From contig NZ_CP050954.1 in NCBI RefSeq assembly GCF_012273015.1, positions 1,860,001 through 1,924,000 on the forward strand: a stretch of 64,000 nucleotides of DNA, written 5' to 3'. The notes below the pieces were generated by a model. That model did not search any database. It was not told the DNA's origin and worked only from the letters and a program-made list of their open reading frames with translations. The DNA comes from Hymenobacter sp. BT18 (lineage in GTDB: Bacteria; Bacteroidota; Bacteroidia; Cytophagales; Hymenobacteraceae). This document shows, in pieces, positions 31,415 through 39,478 of this stretch. The position numbers and the translations under genes are program-made. The number at the start of each line of letters is the position of its first letter. Within the stretch, counting starts at the first letter, position 1.

Positions 31415-31780
31415 GATGCAGAGAAAGTTTGCGAATCAACCGCAAAGGTAACCAAATTGTTAGGGAGTTGTGCGGCGAAACCAGAACCAGCAGCTAGTAG
31501 TCGAAGCGGTATTTTGGTCAACTTTCGGGCTGCCTACACTTTTTCCGGCGCGTAGCCGTTAGCACGTCGGCAATCAGCCGCCTTATTATGGAGCGTATGC
31601 TGGTGGCTATGCCTACCGTTCACCGAAAAGTATAATAATAGCGTAAATAAATTTTATTATATTTTTCTAAAATATTTTTCATGCATTGAACGCAAGTGAA
31701 TGAGCAGCTGTTGGCGTCGAAACAAATATTTAACGGCGGCACAGTATACATAGTCTTGTGCTTATTCTTAAATTTGTACC
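31415..31780. other. Divergent intergenic region, ahcY and the orphan at 31781
   Basis: A 366-nt gap. It contains a TACCTTTG -7 box toward ahcY (31450-31443), an AT-rich block at about 31625-31690 (runs such as ATAAATTTTATTATATTTTT) and a TAAATTTG box at 31769-31776 toward the next gene. I see no gene in it. Confidence 0.5.
31769..31776 (+). promoter_or_regulatory. TAAATTTG -7 box before the orphan gene
   Basis: TAAATTTG lies only 4 nt before the ATG at 31781, with no TTG at the expected upstream spacing. If used, transcription would start at or next to the start codon, giving a leaderless mRNA. Confidence 0.4.
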
Positions 31781-32374
31781 ATGCTCTCCACAACCACACA
31801 CACCTCGCGCTTCCTCACGGCTTTGTTTCTGTTGCTTGCCTTGTCGGTTTCCGGCGTGTGGGCACAGTCGGGCACTCCCCTGCAGCTCAGCCCTGAAGAC
31901 CAGGACCGGGAGTACAATGGTCCCCAGAAAAACTTTTTCTTTCAGGTAGAAGGCGAAAAGGAGTACCGGGATGCCGGTTTCTTCGGCCAGCGGCTGCGTC
32001 CTTACCTGGCTGGCAACGCCCAGGCCGAAGAGTACCTGAACAACTACCGCCGGCAAAAGTGGCTGTACCTAGGTGAGCGGGCGGTGCTTTTGGGAGCTAT
32101 TGGGGTATATGGTCAGCAAGTACTGGCCAAGGATGAGCAGCAGTACTTCAATGACACGCAGAAAGGCGCTATCGGCGTAGCTGCCGTCAGCCTGCTGGCC
32201 AATATCCTGATCAACCGCAACACCAACTGGCACTTTCGGCGGGCCCTGGAGGCGCACAATGCTAACCTGCCCTCGGCGCATGCGCAGTCCTGGCAACAGG
32301 TATTGCCCACAAACGTAGGAGTAGCGGCACTAGGTGGCCGACCGCAGCTGGTGCTGCGCTGGTCGCTGCAGTAA
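31781..32374 (+). CDS. Secreted or membrane protein of unknown function
   Basis: Not recognised. The 197-residue protein has an N-terminal signal peptide (LTALFLLLALSVSGVWAQ). The middle carries two hydrophobic segments (LYLGERAVLLGAIGVYGQQV and GAIGVAAVSLLANILI) between charged stretches. There is no lipobox, repeat or cysteine pair. It stands alone: the promoter-like box is 4 nt upstream and a strong terminator is 52 nt downstream. Alternatives include an outer-membrane-associated or inner-membrane-anchored protein. Confidence 0.7.
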   Translation: MLSTTTHTSRFLTALFLLLALSVSGVWAQSGTPLQLSPEDQDREYNGPQKNFFFQVEGEKEYRDAGFFGQRLRPYLAGNAQAEEYLNNYRRQKWLYLGERAVLLGAIGVYGQQVLAKDEQQYFNDTQKGAIGVAAVSLLANILINRNTNWHFRRALEAHNANLPSAHAQSWQQVLPTNVGVAALGGRPQLVLRWSLQ

Positions 32375-32426
32375 CGTAACTTAGCCGCCGAGTTTTCTGC
32401 GAATCAGGCAGAAACCTTGGTCTGGT

Positions 32427-32457
32427 GCCCACCCCAGCCGGGTGGGCTATTTTTTTG
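32427..32457 (+). terminator. Terminator after the orphan gene
   Basis: An 8-bp stem GCCCACCC / GGGTGGGC with a five-base loop is followed by TATTTTTTT, an excellent intrinsic terminator. Its presence also excludes an upstream start for the next gene. Confidence 0.9.
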
Positions 32458-32460
32458 CCT

Positions 32461-33663
32461 GTGAATATTACACCCGATTTTGCGGGGTTGTCGGATGCAG
32501 CCCGCACCTATATAGCCCGGCACCTGCACGACGACCCGGCTCAGCTGGCTCTGCAGGCCCGTCGTCACCCCAGCCTGCCCGTCCCGGAACTGGTCCGCCA
32601 GATCCAGGCCCGGCAAAAGGCCCGCACCAAGCTCCCAGCCTGGGCCGACGATATTGACCTGATCTTTCCGCCCGCCCTATCGGTAGAGCAGGCCTCCTCC
32701 GACCGTACAGCGGCTTTCAAGGCCTCCCTGGTCAGCGGTGAAAGGTTGGCCGATCTTACGGGCGGCTTCGGCGTGGACACGAGCTTCTTTGCCCGGCAAA
32801 TAGCCGAGGTGCATTACGTGGAGCGCAGTGCCCAGCTGGCAGGGGTGGTTGAGTACAACCTGCGACACTTAGGCATTGACAACGTTCGGATACATGCCAC
32901 GGATGCCGTCAGCTTCCTGAAAAATACGGACCTGACGTTTGACTGGCTGTACCTGGACCCTGCCCGCCGCGACAATGCGGCCCGCAAAATCTACCGGCTG
33001 CAGGACTGTGAGCCCGACGTAGTACGAATTCTGCCCCTGCTTTTGCACAAAAGCAAACGGGTGCTCCTGAAAACCTCCCCCATGCTTGATATTGAGCAGG
33101 CCGTGCAGGAGCTCAAGCACGTGCGGCGGCTGTGGGTACTGGCCGTCGACAACGAATGTAAGGAAGTGCTCTACGAACTGGGCCAGGAGGCGGCTGTTGA
33201 CCCGGAGCGGCTGACCATCAACCTGAAGCGCGACGGAACCCAGCAGGAGTTTCGCCTGAATCGGGCCCGCGAGGCCCGGGCCATACCGCGTTACGCCGAG
33301 CCTCAGCAGTACCTGTACGAGCCAAACAGCGCCGTGCTGAAGGCTGGCGGCTTCCGGAGCGTGGGCACCGCCTTCGAGCTGCTCAAGCTGCAGCAGCATA
33401 GCCACCTGTATACCTCCGACGTGTTGCGCGCCGACTTCCCCGGCCGCATCTTCCGGATTCGGGCCGTAGAAAAGTATGAGGCAGCAGCCCTGAAAGCCCA
33501 TCTGGGCTCTGATGGCCGCGCCCACGTGACTACCCGCAACTTCCCCGACTCCGTGGCGGATTTCCGGCAGCGCACGGGCATCCGGGAGGGTGGTGATTTG
33601 TACCTGTTTGCTACCACCAACCTGGAAGGGCGGCTCATGGTACTCGTGTGCGAAAAGCTGTGA
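32461..33663 (+). CDS. Class I SAM-dependent methyltransferase with THUMP-like domain
   Basis: Probable RNA-modifying methyltransferase of 400 residues. The SAM-binding motif I is DLTGGFGVDTS from residue 98, and the catalytic-region motif DPARRD is at 166-171. C-terminal segments resemble the THUMP-like/PG_1098 family of Bacteroidota, whose substrate is not established. I start at the GTG at 32461 because the next upstream candidate lies inside the terminator hairpin of the preceding gene. It is the only gene in its transcript. Confidence 0.88.
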   Translation: MNITPDFAGLSDAARTYIARHLHDDPAQLALQARRHPSLPVPELVRQIQARQKARTKLPAWADDIDLIFPPALSVEQASSDRTAAFKASLVSGERLADLTGGFGVDTSFFARQIAEVHYVERSAQLAGVVEYNLRHLGIDNVRIHATDAVSFLKNTDLTFDWLYLDPARRDNAARKIYRLQDCEPDVVRILPLLLHKSKRVLLKTSPMLDIEQAVQELKHVRRLWVLAVDNECKEVLYELGQEAAVDPERLTINLKRDGTQQEFRLNRAREARAIPRYAEPQQYLYEPNSAVLKAGGFRSVGTAFELLKLQQHSHLYTSDVLRADFPGRIFRIRAVEKYEAAALKAHLGSDGRAHVTTRNFPDSVADFRQRTGIREGGDLYLFATTNLEGRLMVLVCEKL

Positions 33664-33694
33664 ACCGGGCTGCACGCCCTATTTTTCGCCCAGC

Positions 33695-34294
33695 TTACTT
33701 CGCCGGGCTAGTCCAGGCGCTGCCGCGCAGGCGAAACCGCCAGGGCAGCGCAGCATCCTCGCCGGCATAGTCGATGCCCACCCGGGGGGAAGCCACTACC
33801 TGCTCGTCGGCCACTAACTCGGCCCGGTCTTCCAGCCAGATGTTGGGGCCGGTGAGCGGCAGGCCGTAGTGCTTGGTGCTGATGCCCAGTGCCTGGGTGA
33901 GCAGGCCCGGCCCGCCGGTCAGGTTGCGCTGTACAGCGGCCAGCCCCCGCCGTAGCAGCATTTCCGGCACTCCCTCCGTGGGCTCAATTCCCCGAATCAG
34001 CACGGCATCGGCCTTGCCGGCTACGTTGGTTACGAGGTTAAACAAGACATAGCGGCCGTAAATCAGGTACACGTAGGCGACGCCGCCGGCCTCATACATG
34101 ATGCGCGTGCGGGAAGTGAAGCGCCCCAGGTGCGAATGACAGGCCTGGTCATTTACGTGAGCATAGGCCTCCGTCTCTACAATGCGGCCGCCCGTCAGTT
34201 GCCCGTCAAAACAAGTGAAAACGTACTTGCCGATCAGGTCACGGGCCAAGGCTACGACGTCGGGCTGCTGGTAGTAAGACAGGGGTAGGATCAT
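33695..34294 (-). CDS. DNA-3-methyladenine glycosylase (AAG/MPG family)
   Basis: Base-excision-repair glycosylase that removes alkylated purines. It has 199 residues. RIVETEAYAHVNDQACHSH holds the catalytic Glu; AYVYLIYGRYVLFNLVTN and the C-terminal PRVGIDYAGEDAALPWRF are family hallmarks. It is convergent with the methyltransferase gene (31 nt apart) and divergent from the B12 riboswitch unit. The name follows homology to eukaryotic AAG; the bacterial members keep the same activity. Confidence 0.93.
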   Translation of the reverse strand: MILPLSYYQQPDVVALARDLIGKYVFTCFDGQLTGGRIVETEAYAHVNDQACHSHLGRFTSRTRIMYEAGGVAYVYLIYGRYVLFNLVTNVAGKADAVLIRGIEPTEGVPEMLLRRGLAAVQRNLTGGPGLLTQALGISTKHYGLPLTGPNIWLEDRAELVADEQVVASPRVGIDYAGEDAALPWRFRLRGSAWTSPAK

Positions 34295-34348
34295 GCCTGC
34301 CTATACGAGACCAAAGCGGGTTGGCTGTGGCTATTCAGAATAGGCGCG

Positions 34349-34356
34349 TATCTTTG
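34349..34356 (+). promoter_or_regulatory. Promoter of the B12-riboswitch unit
   Basis: TATCTTTG (34349-34356) fits the -7 consensus and lies about 10 nt before the riboswitch. The nearest TTG (34321-34323) is at a 25-nt spacing, longer than normal, so the -33 element is uncertain. Confidence 0.55.
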
Positions 34357-34366
34357 CCCCGTAACG

Positions 34367-34558
34367 GTGGCCGAACCTCTTTGTACAAGGAGCAAGGCTG
34401 AAAAGGGAATCCGGTTCAATTCCGGAGCTGTCCCCGCAACTGTACGCTTCACGAGTTGGGTGCGCCACTAGGCCACTGTTCTCAGGCTGACTGCTTTTCA
34501 GGCGGCAGCCAAAGGAATGGGAAGGCGGTGCCCCCAGAAGCAAGCCAGGAGACCTGCC
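34367..34558 (+). ncRNA. Cobalamin (B12) riboswitch
   Basis: The consensus blocks occur in order: GGGAATCCGGT with its pairing ATTCCGGAG, the core GCTGTCCCCGCAACTGTA, the junction GCCACT, GGGAAGGCGGTGCC, and the B12-box-adjacent GAAGCAAGCCAGGAGACCTGCC. Adenosyl- or methylcobalamin binding would repress the btuB-btuG-like genes. Downstream, CTTTGGG (34650-34656) pairs with CCCAAAG (34685-34691) around an inner GAAGCATGTGCTTC stem and is followed by TTTT, a candidate expression platform. An ATG lies in the loop of that hairpin; the signal-peptide start is at 34732. Confidence 0.93.
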
Positions 34559-34649
34559 ATTACATTTTCCTTGTTCAGCGCCCTCGGAGGAAGGGCGGAG
34601 AATGATTGCAGTGGCTGCTTTGGCAGCTGTTTTCTGTTTTCGGCCTCGG

Positions 34650-34695
34650 CTTTGGGTAGCAGTGAAGCATGTGCTTCCGGCCCGCCCAAAGTTTT
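34650..34695 (+). terminator. Candidate riboswitch expression platform
   Basis: Outer stem CTTTGGG/CCCAAAG and inner stem GAAGC/GCTTC, followed by a short TTTT, lie between the riboswitch and the btuB-like start. This could be a terminator or a structure masking initiation. No alternative anti-terminator pairing was worked out. Confidence 0.45.
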
Positions 34696-34731
34696 GAACT
34701 GACTTTTCCTAATCCGGAAATTTTGGTTCGA

Positions 34732-36687
34732 ATGTCATGTGCTACAAATCCCCGGTGGCGGCTCTACCGGGTTGGCCTGGCCCTGGGCAGCGGGCTTTTC
34801 GCGCTGCCGGCGGCGTTGGCGCAACAGCCCCTGTCCCCCGACTCGGTGCAGGTGCTGCCCATGGTGCGGGTAGAAGTAGAGCGCCCACGCCAGTACGCCG
34901 TCGGCACCCGCGTACTCACCCTCGATTCGACCACATTGGCGCTGTATCGTTCGGGCAGCCTGGCCGATGTCTTGGCCGCCCGAACACCGCTTTACCTGAA
35001 AAGCTACGGCCCCGGGCAGCTGAGCTCCAGCACCATGCGGGGCACCTCGGCCCAGCATACGGCTATCCTTTGGAACGGCTTTAATGTGATGCTGCCCACG
35101 CTGGGGCAGAACGATTTTACCCTGCTGCCCCTCAGTGGGGTACAGCAGGTAGAAGTGCAGCCCGGCCCAGCCAGTGGTCTGTATGGCTCCGGAGCTATTG
35201 GCGGTACCGTGCTGCTCTCGTCGCCGGTGAGCTGGCGGCAGGGTTTTCGCGGGGCAGCGCAGATAGAAGTCGGCAGCTTTGGCCTGGGTGCCGGCAGCTT
35301 GCAGGCCGGGTTCAGCAATCAACGGCTGGCCCTGCGCATCAGCGCCTCCTACCGCGCCGCCCAAAACAACTTTCCGTATGATTTCCCCGGCGGAGGCCGG
35401 CCGCGCCAAACCAATGCCGCTTTCTGGCAGGGCAGCCTTGCCCAGGATATTGCCTGGCGCGTAGGCCAAAACGGCCAGGTGCAGGCAGCGGCGTGGCTCA
35501 CCAAAGCCGACCGCCAGATCCAGCCGGCCATTGGGACCCAAAACGACCACGCCCGTCAACTCGACCAGAGCACCCGCCTGCTCCTGGGATACGAACACAC
35601 GGGTATGCGCCAGCAGTCCAGCGTGCGGGTGGCTTGGTTTGAGGACATTCTGAACTACGCTACGGATGCTTTCCGCAGTGATTCCCGCGTGCATACCACG
35701 CAGGCTCAAGCCAGCCACACGGTGCGTCTGGGCACATCGGCAAGCCTGCGCCTGGGGGCCGAAGCTCAGCACTTTGCGGTGCGCATGACGGACTACGGAG
35801 GCTTTGTGAGCGAAAACCGTTTTGCCGGATTTGGCTTGCTGCGCTATGACCCCACGGCCCGGCTGCGGCTGTCGGCTACGGTACGGCAAGCAATGCTACC
35901 CGGGCGCCAGGTGCCACTCACGCCGGTACTGGGACTGGAGTGGCAAACCCTGCGCACCAGCACCCAGCAGCTGCTCGTGAAAGTAAGCGCGGCCCGCGGG
36001 TACCGCGCTCCTACCCTCAATGAACGCTACTACCAGCCCGGCGGCGACCCAAACCTCCGCCCCGAAACCAGCCAGGGCTACGAGCTGGGCCTGCACCATA
36101 GCTGGCAGGCCCCTACCCAACCAAAGCTAACCTGGCACACCGAGCTGACTGCCTACCGCCAGCGCGTGGACAACTGGGTGATGTGGTGGCCCAAGCCGGG
36201 AGAATCGTTTGTGAGTCCCCGCAACCTGCGGCAAGTAAAAACCCAGGGCCTGGAGGCATCGTCCTCGCTGCAGTGGCGCGCCACCGCTACCTTCTGGCAA
36301 GCCCGCGCAGCGTATGCCTACACCCGCGCCTACAAATCCCAGGACGACGTGAGCGGCGCCACGATAACGGACCGCCAACTGCTCTATGTGCCCTTGCACA
36401 CGGCTGCCCTGAGTGCTGATGGCCGATGGCACCGCTGGCAGGCCGGCGGTACAGCTACGTTCACCGGCTACCGCTACACCGAGGACACGGGTCCCAGCTT
36501 CCTGCCTTCCTACACTCTACTCGACGCCAACCTAGGCTATACCTGGCCCCAACTGGCGGGGCAGCCCGCGGCTCTCACCCTGCTGGCTCAGGTTCGCAAC
36601 CTCACCAACCAATCCTACCAAAGCTACCTGTACCGCGCCCAGCCCCCGCGTGCAGTGCAAATCAGCCTGCGCCTGACGTGGCGCTAA
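34732..36687 (+). CDS. TonB-dependent B12 receptor (BtuB-like)
   Basis: Outer-membrane transporter predicted to import cobalamin. The 651-residue protein has a signal peptide (ending LPAALAQ), a plug domain from about residue 48 (LADVLAARTPLYLKSYGPGQ, TMRGTSAQHTAILWNGFNV, VEVQPGPASGLYGSGAIGG) and a 22-strand-type barrel ending in the TonB-receptor-like VQISLRLTWR. The start at 34732 gives the signal peptide; an ATG at 34669 lies in the predicted hairpin loop. Substrate is inferred from the cobalamin riboswitch 170 nt upstream and the BtuG-like gene 46 nt downstream. Confidence 0.9.
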   Translation: MSCATNPRWRLYRVGLALGSGLFALPAALAQQPLSPDSVQVLPMVRVEVERPRQYAVGTRVLTLDSTTLALYRSGSLADVLAARTPLYLKSYGPGQLSSSTMRGTSAQHTAILWNGFNVMLPTLGQNDFTLLPLSGVQQVEVQPGPASGLYGSGAIGGTVLLSSPVSWRQGFRGAAQIEVGSFGLGAGSLQAGFSNQRLALRISASYRAAQNNFPYDFPGGGRPRQTNAAFWQGSLAQDIAWRVGQNGQVQAAAWLTKADRQIQPAIGTQNDHARQLDQSTRLLLGYEHTGMRQQSSVRVAWFEDILNYATDAFRSDSRVHTTQAQASHTVRLGTSASLRLGAEAQHFAVRMTDYGGFVSENRFAGFGLLRYDPTARLRLSATVRQAMLPGRQVPLTPVLGLEWQTLRTSTQQLLVKVSAARGYRAPTLNERYYQPGGDPNLRPETSQGYELGLHHSWQAPTQPKLTWHTELTAYRQRVDNWVMWWPKPGESFVSPRNLRQVKTQGLEASSSLQWRATATFWQARAAYAYTRAYKSQDDVSGATITDRQLLYVPLHTAALSADGRWHRWQAGGTATFTGYRYTEDTGPSFLPSYTLLDANLGYTWPQLAGQPAALTLLAQVRNLTNQSYQSYLYRAQPPRAVQISLRLTWR

Positions 36688-36733
36688 AGGCAATGCTTCC
36701 CTCGTCTTTAATCTTTCACTTTTTTCTTACTCT

Positions 36734-37831
36734 ATGTTTTCTTCTCTCCTTAACCAGCTTTTTCGGCGACGTATCGTAGCCCTGGCTTTCGGCTCAGCCC
36801 TGCTTTTCTCGGCCTGCGACCCCGACTCCAAGCAGGATCCGGTGCCGGATGGCCGGAACACCAATGTGTACATCGTCAATGAAGGCAACTTCAATACGCC
36901 CAATGGCAGCGTGAGCCTGTACGATAAGATCAGCGGCGAAATCAAGGCCCTGGATGTATTTAAAGCCGCCAACGGCCGGGAGCTGCTGGCAGATGTAGCT
37001 ACGTCGATGACCATTGTGGGAGAGCGGGGCTACATCGTGGCCAACAACAACAGCAAGATTGAAGTGGTGTCGCTGCCCGATTTTAAGAGCGTAGGTACCA
37101 TTGCCGAGCCCCTGCAGCAACCACGCTACCTGCTGGCCGCTTCTGCCGACAAAGCCTACGTGACGGAGTGGGTGGCCTCGCCCTTCCCGGCGGCAGTTCT
37201 TGGCCGGGTGGCCGTGGTAGATTTGAAAACCAATAAGGTCACGAAAACCATACCTGTGGGCAAGCTCCCTGAGGAAATGCTCCTGGTAAACGGCCGCCTC
37301 TTCGTGGCCAATTCGGAGGGCAACACCCTGACGGTTATCAATACGGCGACCGATGAAGTGGAAACCACCATATCAGTAGGCGTAAACCCGGCCAGCCTGG
37401 TGCTGGGCGCCGATGGCCACGTGTGGGTACTCGCCAATGGGCAGACGGACTATACCGATCCTGCACTTTCGGTGAAGGGCAGCGTAAGTGACTTTGCACC
37501 TACTGCGCCCTACACGGTACGTAAGCGGGAACTCGGTTTCACGCCGGGGTACGGCAGCCGCATCCGGCGCAATGCCAACGGTACGGCACTCTACCTGAAA
37601 ACGGGAAACGGCGTGTTCCGCTTGGCTCCCACTGATGCGGCGCTGCCCACCACGCCCTTTATCAACCGCGACTTCTACAGCCTGGAGGTGGACCCCGACA
37701 GCGACGTTCTCTACACCGGGGTGGCACTGTCGTTCAACGGCCCGGGCCGCATGGTGACCTACCAGAAAGGCGGCGCCCCACTCGACTCGGCCGAGGTGGG
37801 CATTCTGCCGAGCGGCTTTGCTTTTTATTAA
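36734..37831 (+). CDS. BtuG-like surface beta-propeller lipoprotein
   Basis: 365 residues with a lipobox LFSAC (Cys28) and a YncE/DUF5074-type seven-bladed propeller, with repeated units such as NVYIVNEGNFNTPNGSVSLYD, YIVANNNSKIEVVSL, KAYVTEWV, RLFVANSEGNTLTVINTATDEVE. In Bacteroides, BtuG lipoproteins of this type cap BtuB and bind cobalamin extremely tightly. The riboswitch and BtuB-like neighbour support that role here. Binding residues cannot be checked without a structure comparison. A bidirectional terminator follows. Confidence 0.8.
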   Translation: MFSSLLNQLFRRRIVALAFGSALLFSACDPDSKQDPVPDGRNTNVYIVNEGNFNTPNGSVSLYDKISGEIKALDVFKAANGRELLADVATSMTIVGERGYIVANNNSKIEVVSLPDFKSVGTIAEPLQQPRYLLAASADKAYVTEWVASPFPAAVLGRVAVVDLKTNKVTKTIPVGKLPEEMLLVNGRLFVANSEGNTLTVINTATDEVETTISVGVNPASLVLGADGHVWVLANGQTDYTDPALSVKGSVSDFAPTAPYTVRKRELGFTPGYGSRIRRNANGTALYLKTGNGVFRLAPTDAALPTTPFINRDFYSLEVDPDSDVLYTGVALSFNGPGRMVTYQKGGAPLDSAEVGILPSGFAFY

Positions 37832-37851
37832 GCCGGCCCGATTTTAATCGG

Positions 37852-37896
37852 CCACAAAGAAGGGCCGCTCACACTGTGGGCGGCCCTTCTTTGTGG
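37852..37896. terminator. Bidirectional terminator after the BtuG-like gene
   Basis: A perfect 17-bp stem (CCACAAAGAAGGGCCGC with its complement) and an 11-nt loop lie between the convergent btuG-like gene and the small lipoprotein. It is flanked by short A/T-rich stretches on both sides. Confidence 0.88.
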
Positions 37897-37915
37897 TTGA
37901 AACCAGCACCGGATG

Positions 37916-38185
37916 CTAATCGGCTATGCCATCGTTGTTGCGGTCTTTGGAGTCGCCGGCCTGCTCGTAAACCTGGCGGCCGGTGGGGTTATGCGTGGTA
38001 TCACTCTGCAGCCCGGCCGCGGCCGAGTCGGAGGCCTGCGGGTTTAGAGCGGCGGGGTCAGTGTTTTTGTCAGCTCCGCGCTCCACGTTGGTTTCGCCGG
38101 AGCCATTGCCGGTATTGCAGCCCGCCAGGGCAGCCGTGAAGGTCAGAGCCAATAAACCAGTGCGAAGAAAGTGAGCAGCCGTCAT
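37916..38185 (-). CDS. Small lipoprotein with a thrombospondin-3-like tail
   Basis: Unknown function. The 89-residue protein has a signal peptide with lipobox LAGC (Cys23), an Asn/Asp/Ser-rich low-complexity middle and a C-terminal DRNNDGIAD. This last motif resembles a single calcium-binding type-3 repeat (DxNxDGxxD). It is probably anchored in the outer membrane. It is convergent with the btuG-like gene and divergent from the membrane protein at 38341; no link to B12 is visible in the sequence itself. Confidence 0.65.
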   Translation of the reverse strand: MTAAHFLRTGLLALTFTAALAGCNTGNGSGETNVERGADKNTDPAALNPQASDSAAAGLQSDTTHNPTGRQVYEQAGDSKDRNNDGIAD

Positions 38186-38327
38186 GGGGAAAGCAGAGCG
38201 TTGAGTGAAAGAATAAGGAAGGATCTTAGGAGTCAGCAGTTCCTACGTGCAGGCGCCGCTGAGGTTGGGCCAGGTCCTGCGTCAACCTTCGCGCCCGCGC
38301 GTCCGTATCCAAGGCAGTCGAATCCGG

Positions 38328-38335
38328 TATATTTG
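38328..38335 (+). promoter_or_regulatory. TATATTTG -7 box before the gene at 38341
   Basis: TATATTTG lies 5 nt before the ATG at 38341, with no TTG at the expected spacing. This is a candidate leaderless start. Confidence 0.4.
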
Positions 38336-38340
38336 CCCGC

Positions 38341-38679
38341 ATGGCTGCCCGACGTTCTGCTTCTGCCCGTTTTTCTCCCTTCCTACGCCGCGCCGGCCTA
38401 GTGGCCGGCATCAGCCTGGGCCTGGCTTTTTTGCTGATTGGTTATCTATACGGATTTTCTAATGAGTTCTTGGCCAGATTATTTGGCGCTTTTTTCGTAC
38501 TTTTCTGCCTGCTAGCCGTCACCTTTCTCGGCGTAGTGCCCTTTGTTAGCTGGGCTGCTACGCACTGGTTTGGTCCCGGCTGGGAGGATTCCGTTCTGAA
38601 CACCACCCCGCCCCGGAAAAAGGCCTCTCCTGCTCCTTCCGGGAAACCATTGCGACAACGCGTGCGGTCCAATCCTTAA
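38341..38679 (+). CDS. Small inner-membrane protein, unknown function
   Basis: Not recognised. The 112-residue protein has two transmembrane helices (AGLVAGISLGLAFLLIGYLY and LFGAFFVLFCLLAVTFLGVVPF), an Arg/Ser-rich N-terminus and a basic, Pro/Ser-rich C-terminus (PPRKKASPAPSGKPLRQRVR). By the positive-inside rule both termini should be cytoplasmic. It ends 21 nt before the HMA-AraC gene, so the two may be cotranscribed. Confidence 0.6.
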   Translation: MAARRSASARFSPFLRRAGLVAGISLGLAFLLIGYLYGFSNEFLARLFGAFFVLFCLLAVTFLGVVPFVSWAATHWFGPGWEDSVLNTTPPRKKASPAPSGKPLRQRVRSNP

Positions 38680-38700
38680 CCTCTCATTTCAGTAACCATC

Positions 38701-39273
38701 GTGAAAACAACCCGCTTGCACATCAAGAATATGGTTTGCCCACGTTGTGTGTCGGCAGTCCGCAGTCTGCTCGAACAAGCCGGCTACCGGCCCGCCCAGG
38801 TAACGCTGGGGGAAGCCGTGCTGGCCAAAGAAACGCCTGCCGATCCAAAGGAAGTTGCCCCTCTGCTCCGGGAAGCCGGTTTTGATGTGCTCATGGACCG
38901 GGCTGAACAGCTCACCGAACAAATCAAAGGTGCCTTGGGCGAATACCTCGACCACCTGCGCACGGCTCGGATGCCGCTTACTACCTCGGCCTTTCTCTCG
39001 GAGCGGTTTGCCGCGACCTACTCGCACCTGAGCAAGGTGTTTTCGCGCACGGCCAACCTTACCATTGAGAAATACCTGATTCGCATGAAGATTGAGCGCG
39101 TGAAAGAGCTGCTCAGCTACGGCGAAATGACGCTCAGTGAAATTGCCGACCTGATGCGCTATAGCAGCGGCCAGCACCTGAGCAACCAGTTCCGCCAGGT
39201 AACCGGGCGCTCCGTGAGCGAGTTCCGCCGCGACCTGATGCCCAAGCGCCTGTCGATGGACCAGCTGGTATAG
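38701..39273 (+). CDS. HMA-domain/AraC-family fusion regulator
   Basis: A 190-residue protein joining an N-terminal heavy-metal-associated-type domain (about 1-65) to an AraC-type DNA-binding domain (about 85-185). The HMA domain contains the metal-binding CxxC as NMVCPRCV (Cys13, Cys16). The HTH region includes LTIEKYLIRMKIERVKELLS, LSEIADLMRYSSGQHLSNQFRQVTG and RSVSEFRRDLMP. It starts at GTG 38701. The arrangement suggests transcription control by a thiophilic metal such as Cu(I) or Zn(II), but no transporter gene is adjacent to confirm it. It may be cotranscribed with the membrane gene 21 nt upstream. Confidence 0.82.
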   Translation: MKTTRLHIKNMVCPRCVSAVRSLLEQAGYRPAQVTLGEAVLAKETPADPKEVAPLLREAGFDVLMDRAEQLTEQIKGALGEYLDHLRTARMPLTTSAFLSERFAATYSHLSKVFSRTANLTIEKYLIRMKIERVKELLSYGEMTLSEIADLMRYSSGQHLSNQFRQVTGRSVSEFRRDLMPKRLSMDQLV

Positions 39274-39295
39274 GCACGTTCAAACTAGTCTGCCT

Positions 39296-39340
39296 AAAAG
39301 CGGCGGAGTTGGTAGGTACCCTACCGGCTCCGCCGCTTTT
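39296..39340 (+). terminator. Terminator after the HMA-AraC gene
   Basis: Long stem AAAAGCGGCGGAG / CTCCGCCGCTTTT with an inner GGTAG/CTACC pair, ending in TTTTCTGTTTG. A-tract and T-tract on opposite sides make it potentially bidirectional. Confidence 0.88.
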
Positions 39341-39434
39341 CTGTTTGCTAGTCCTTATCAGACTCCCCACGAGCCTCTGTTTCCATAGCAGCTTCTTCCT
39401 AAGCAAATGGAAGAATAGCCAACCGGCTGGGTTG

Positions 39435-39442
39435 TACCTTTG
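39435..39442 (+). promoter_or_regulatory. -7 box of the radical SAM gene
   Basis: TACCTTTG matches TAnnTTTG about 37 nt before the chosen GTG start. No TTG lies at the expected 19-20-nt spacing; TGG at 39408-39410 is the nearest partial match. Confidence 0.5.
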
Positions 39443-39478
39443 CGGCACCTTTACCACTTGTCCGTGGTTGTTGCTCCC

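Noticed and set aside
31415..31780. SAH riboswitch upstream of ahcY.
   Set aside because: No recognisable consensus blocks or pairing; only a -7 promoter box and AT-rich DNA are seen.
32425..32460. An upstream GTG start for the methyltransferase.
   Set aside because: These codons lie inside the preceding gene's intrinsic terminator, which would make translation from there unlikely.
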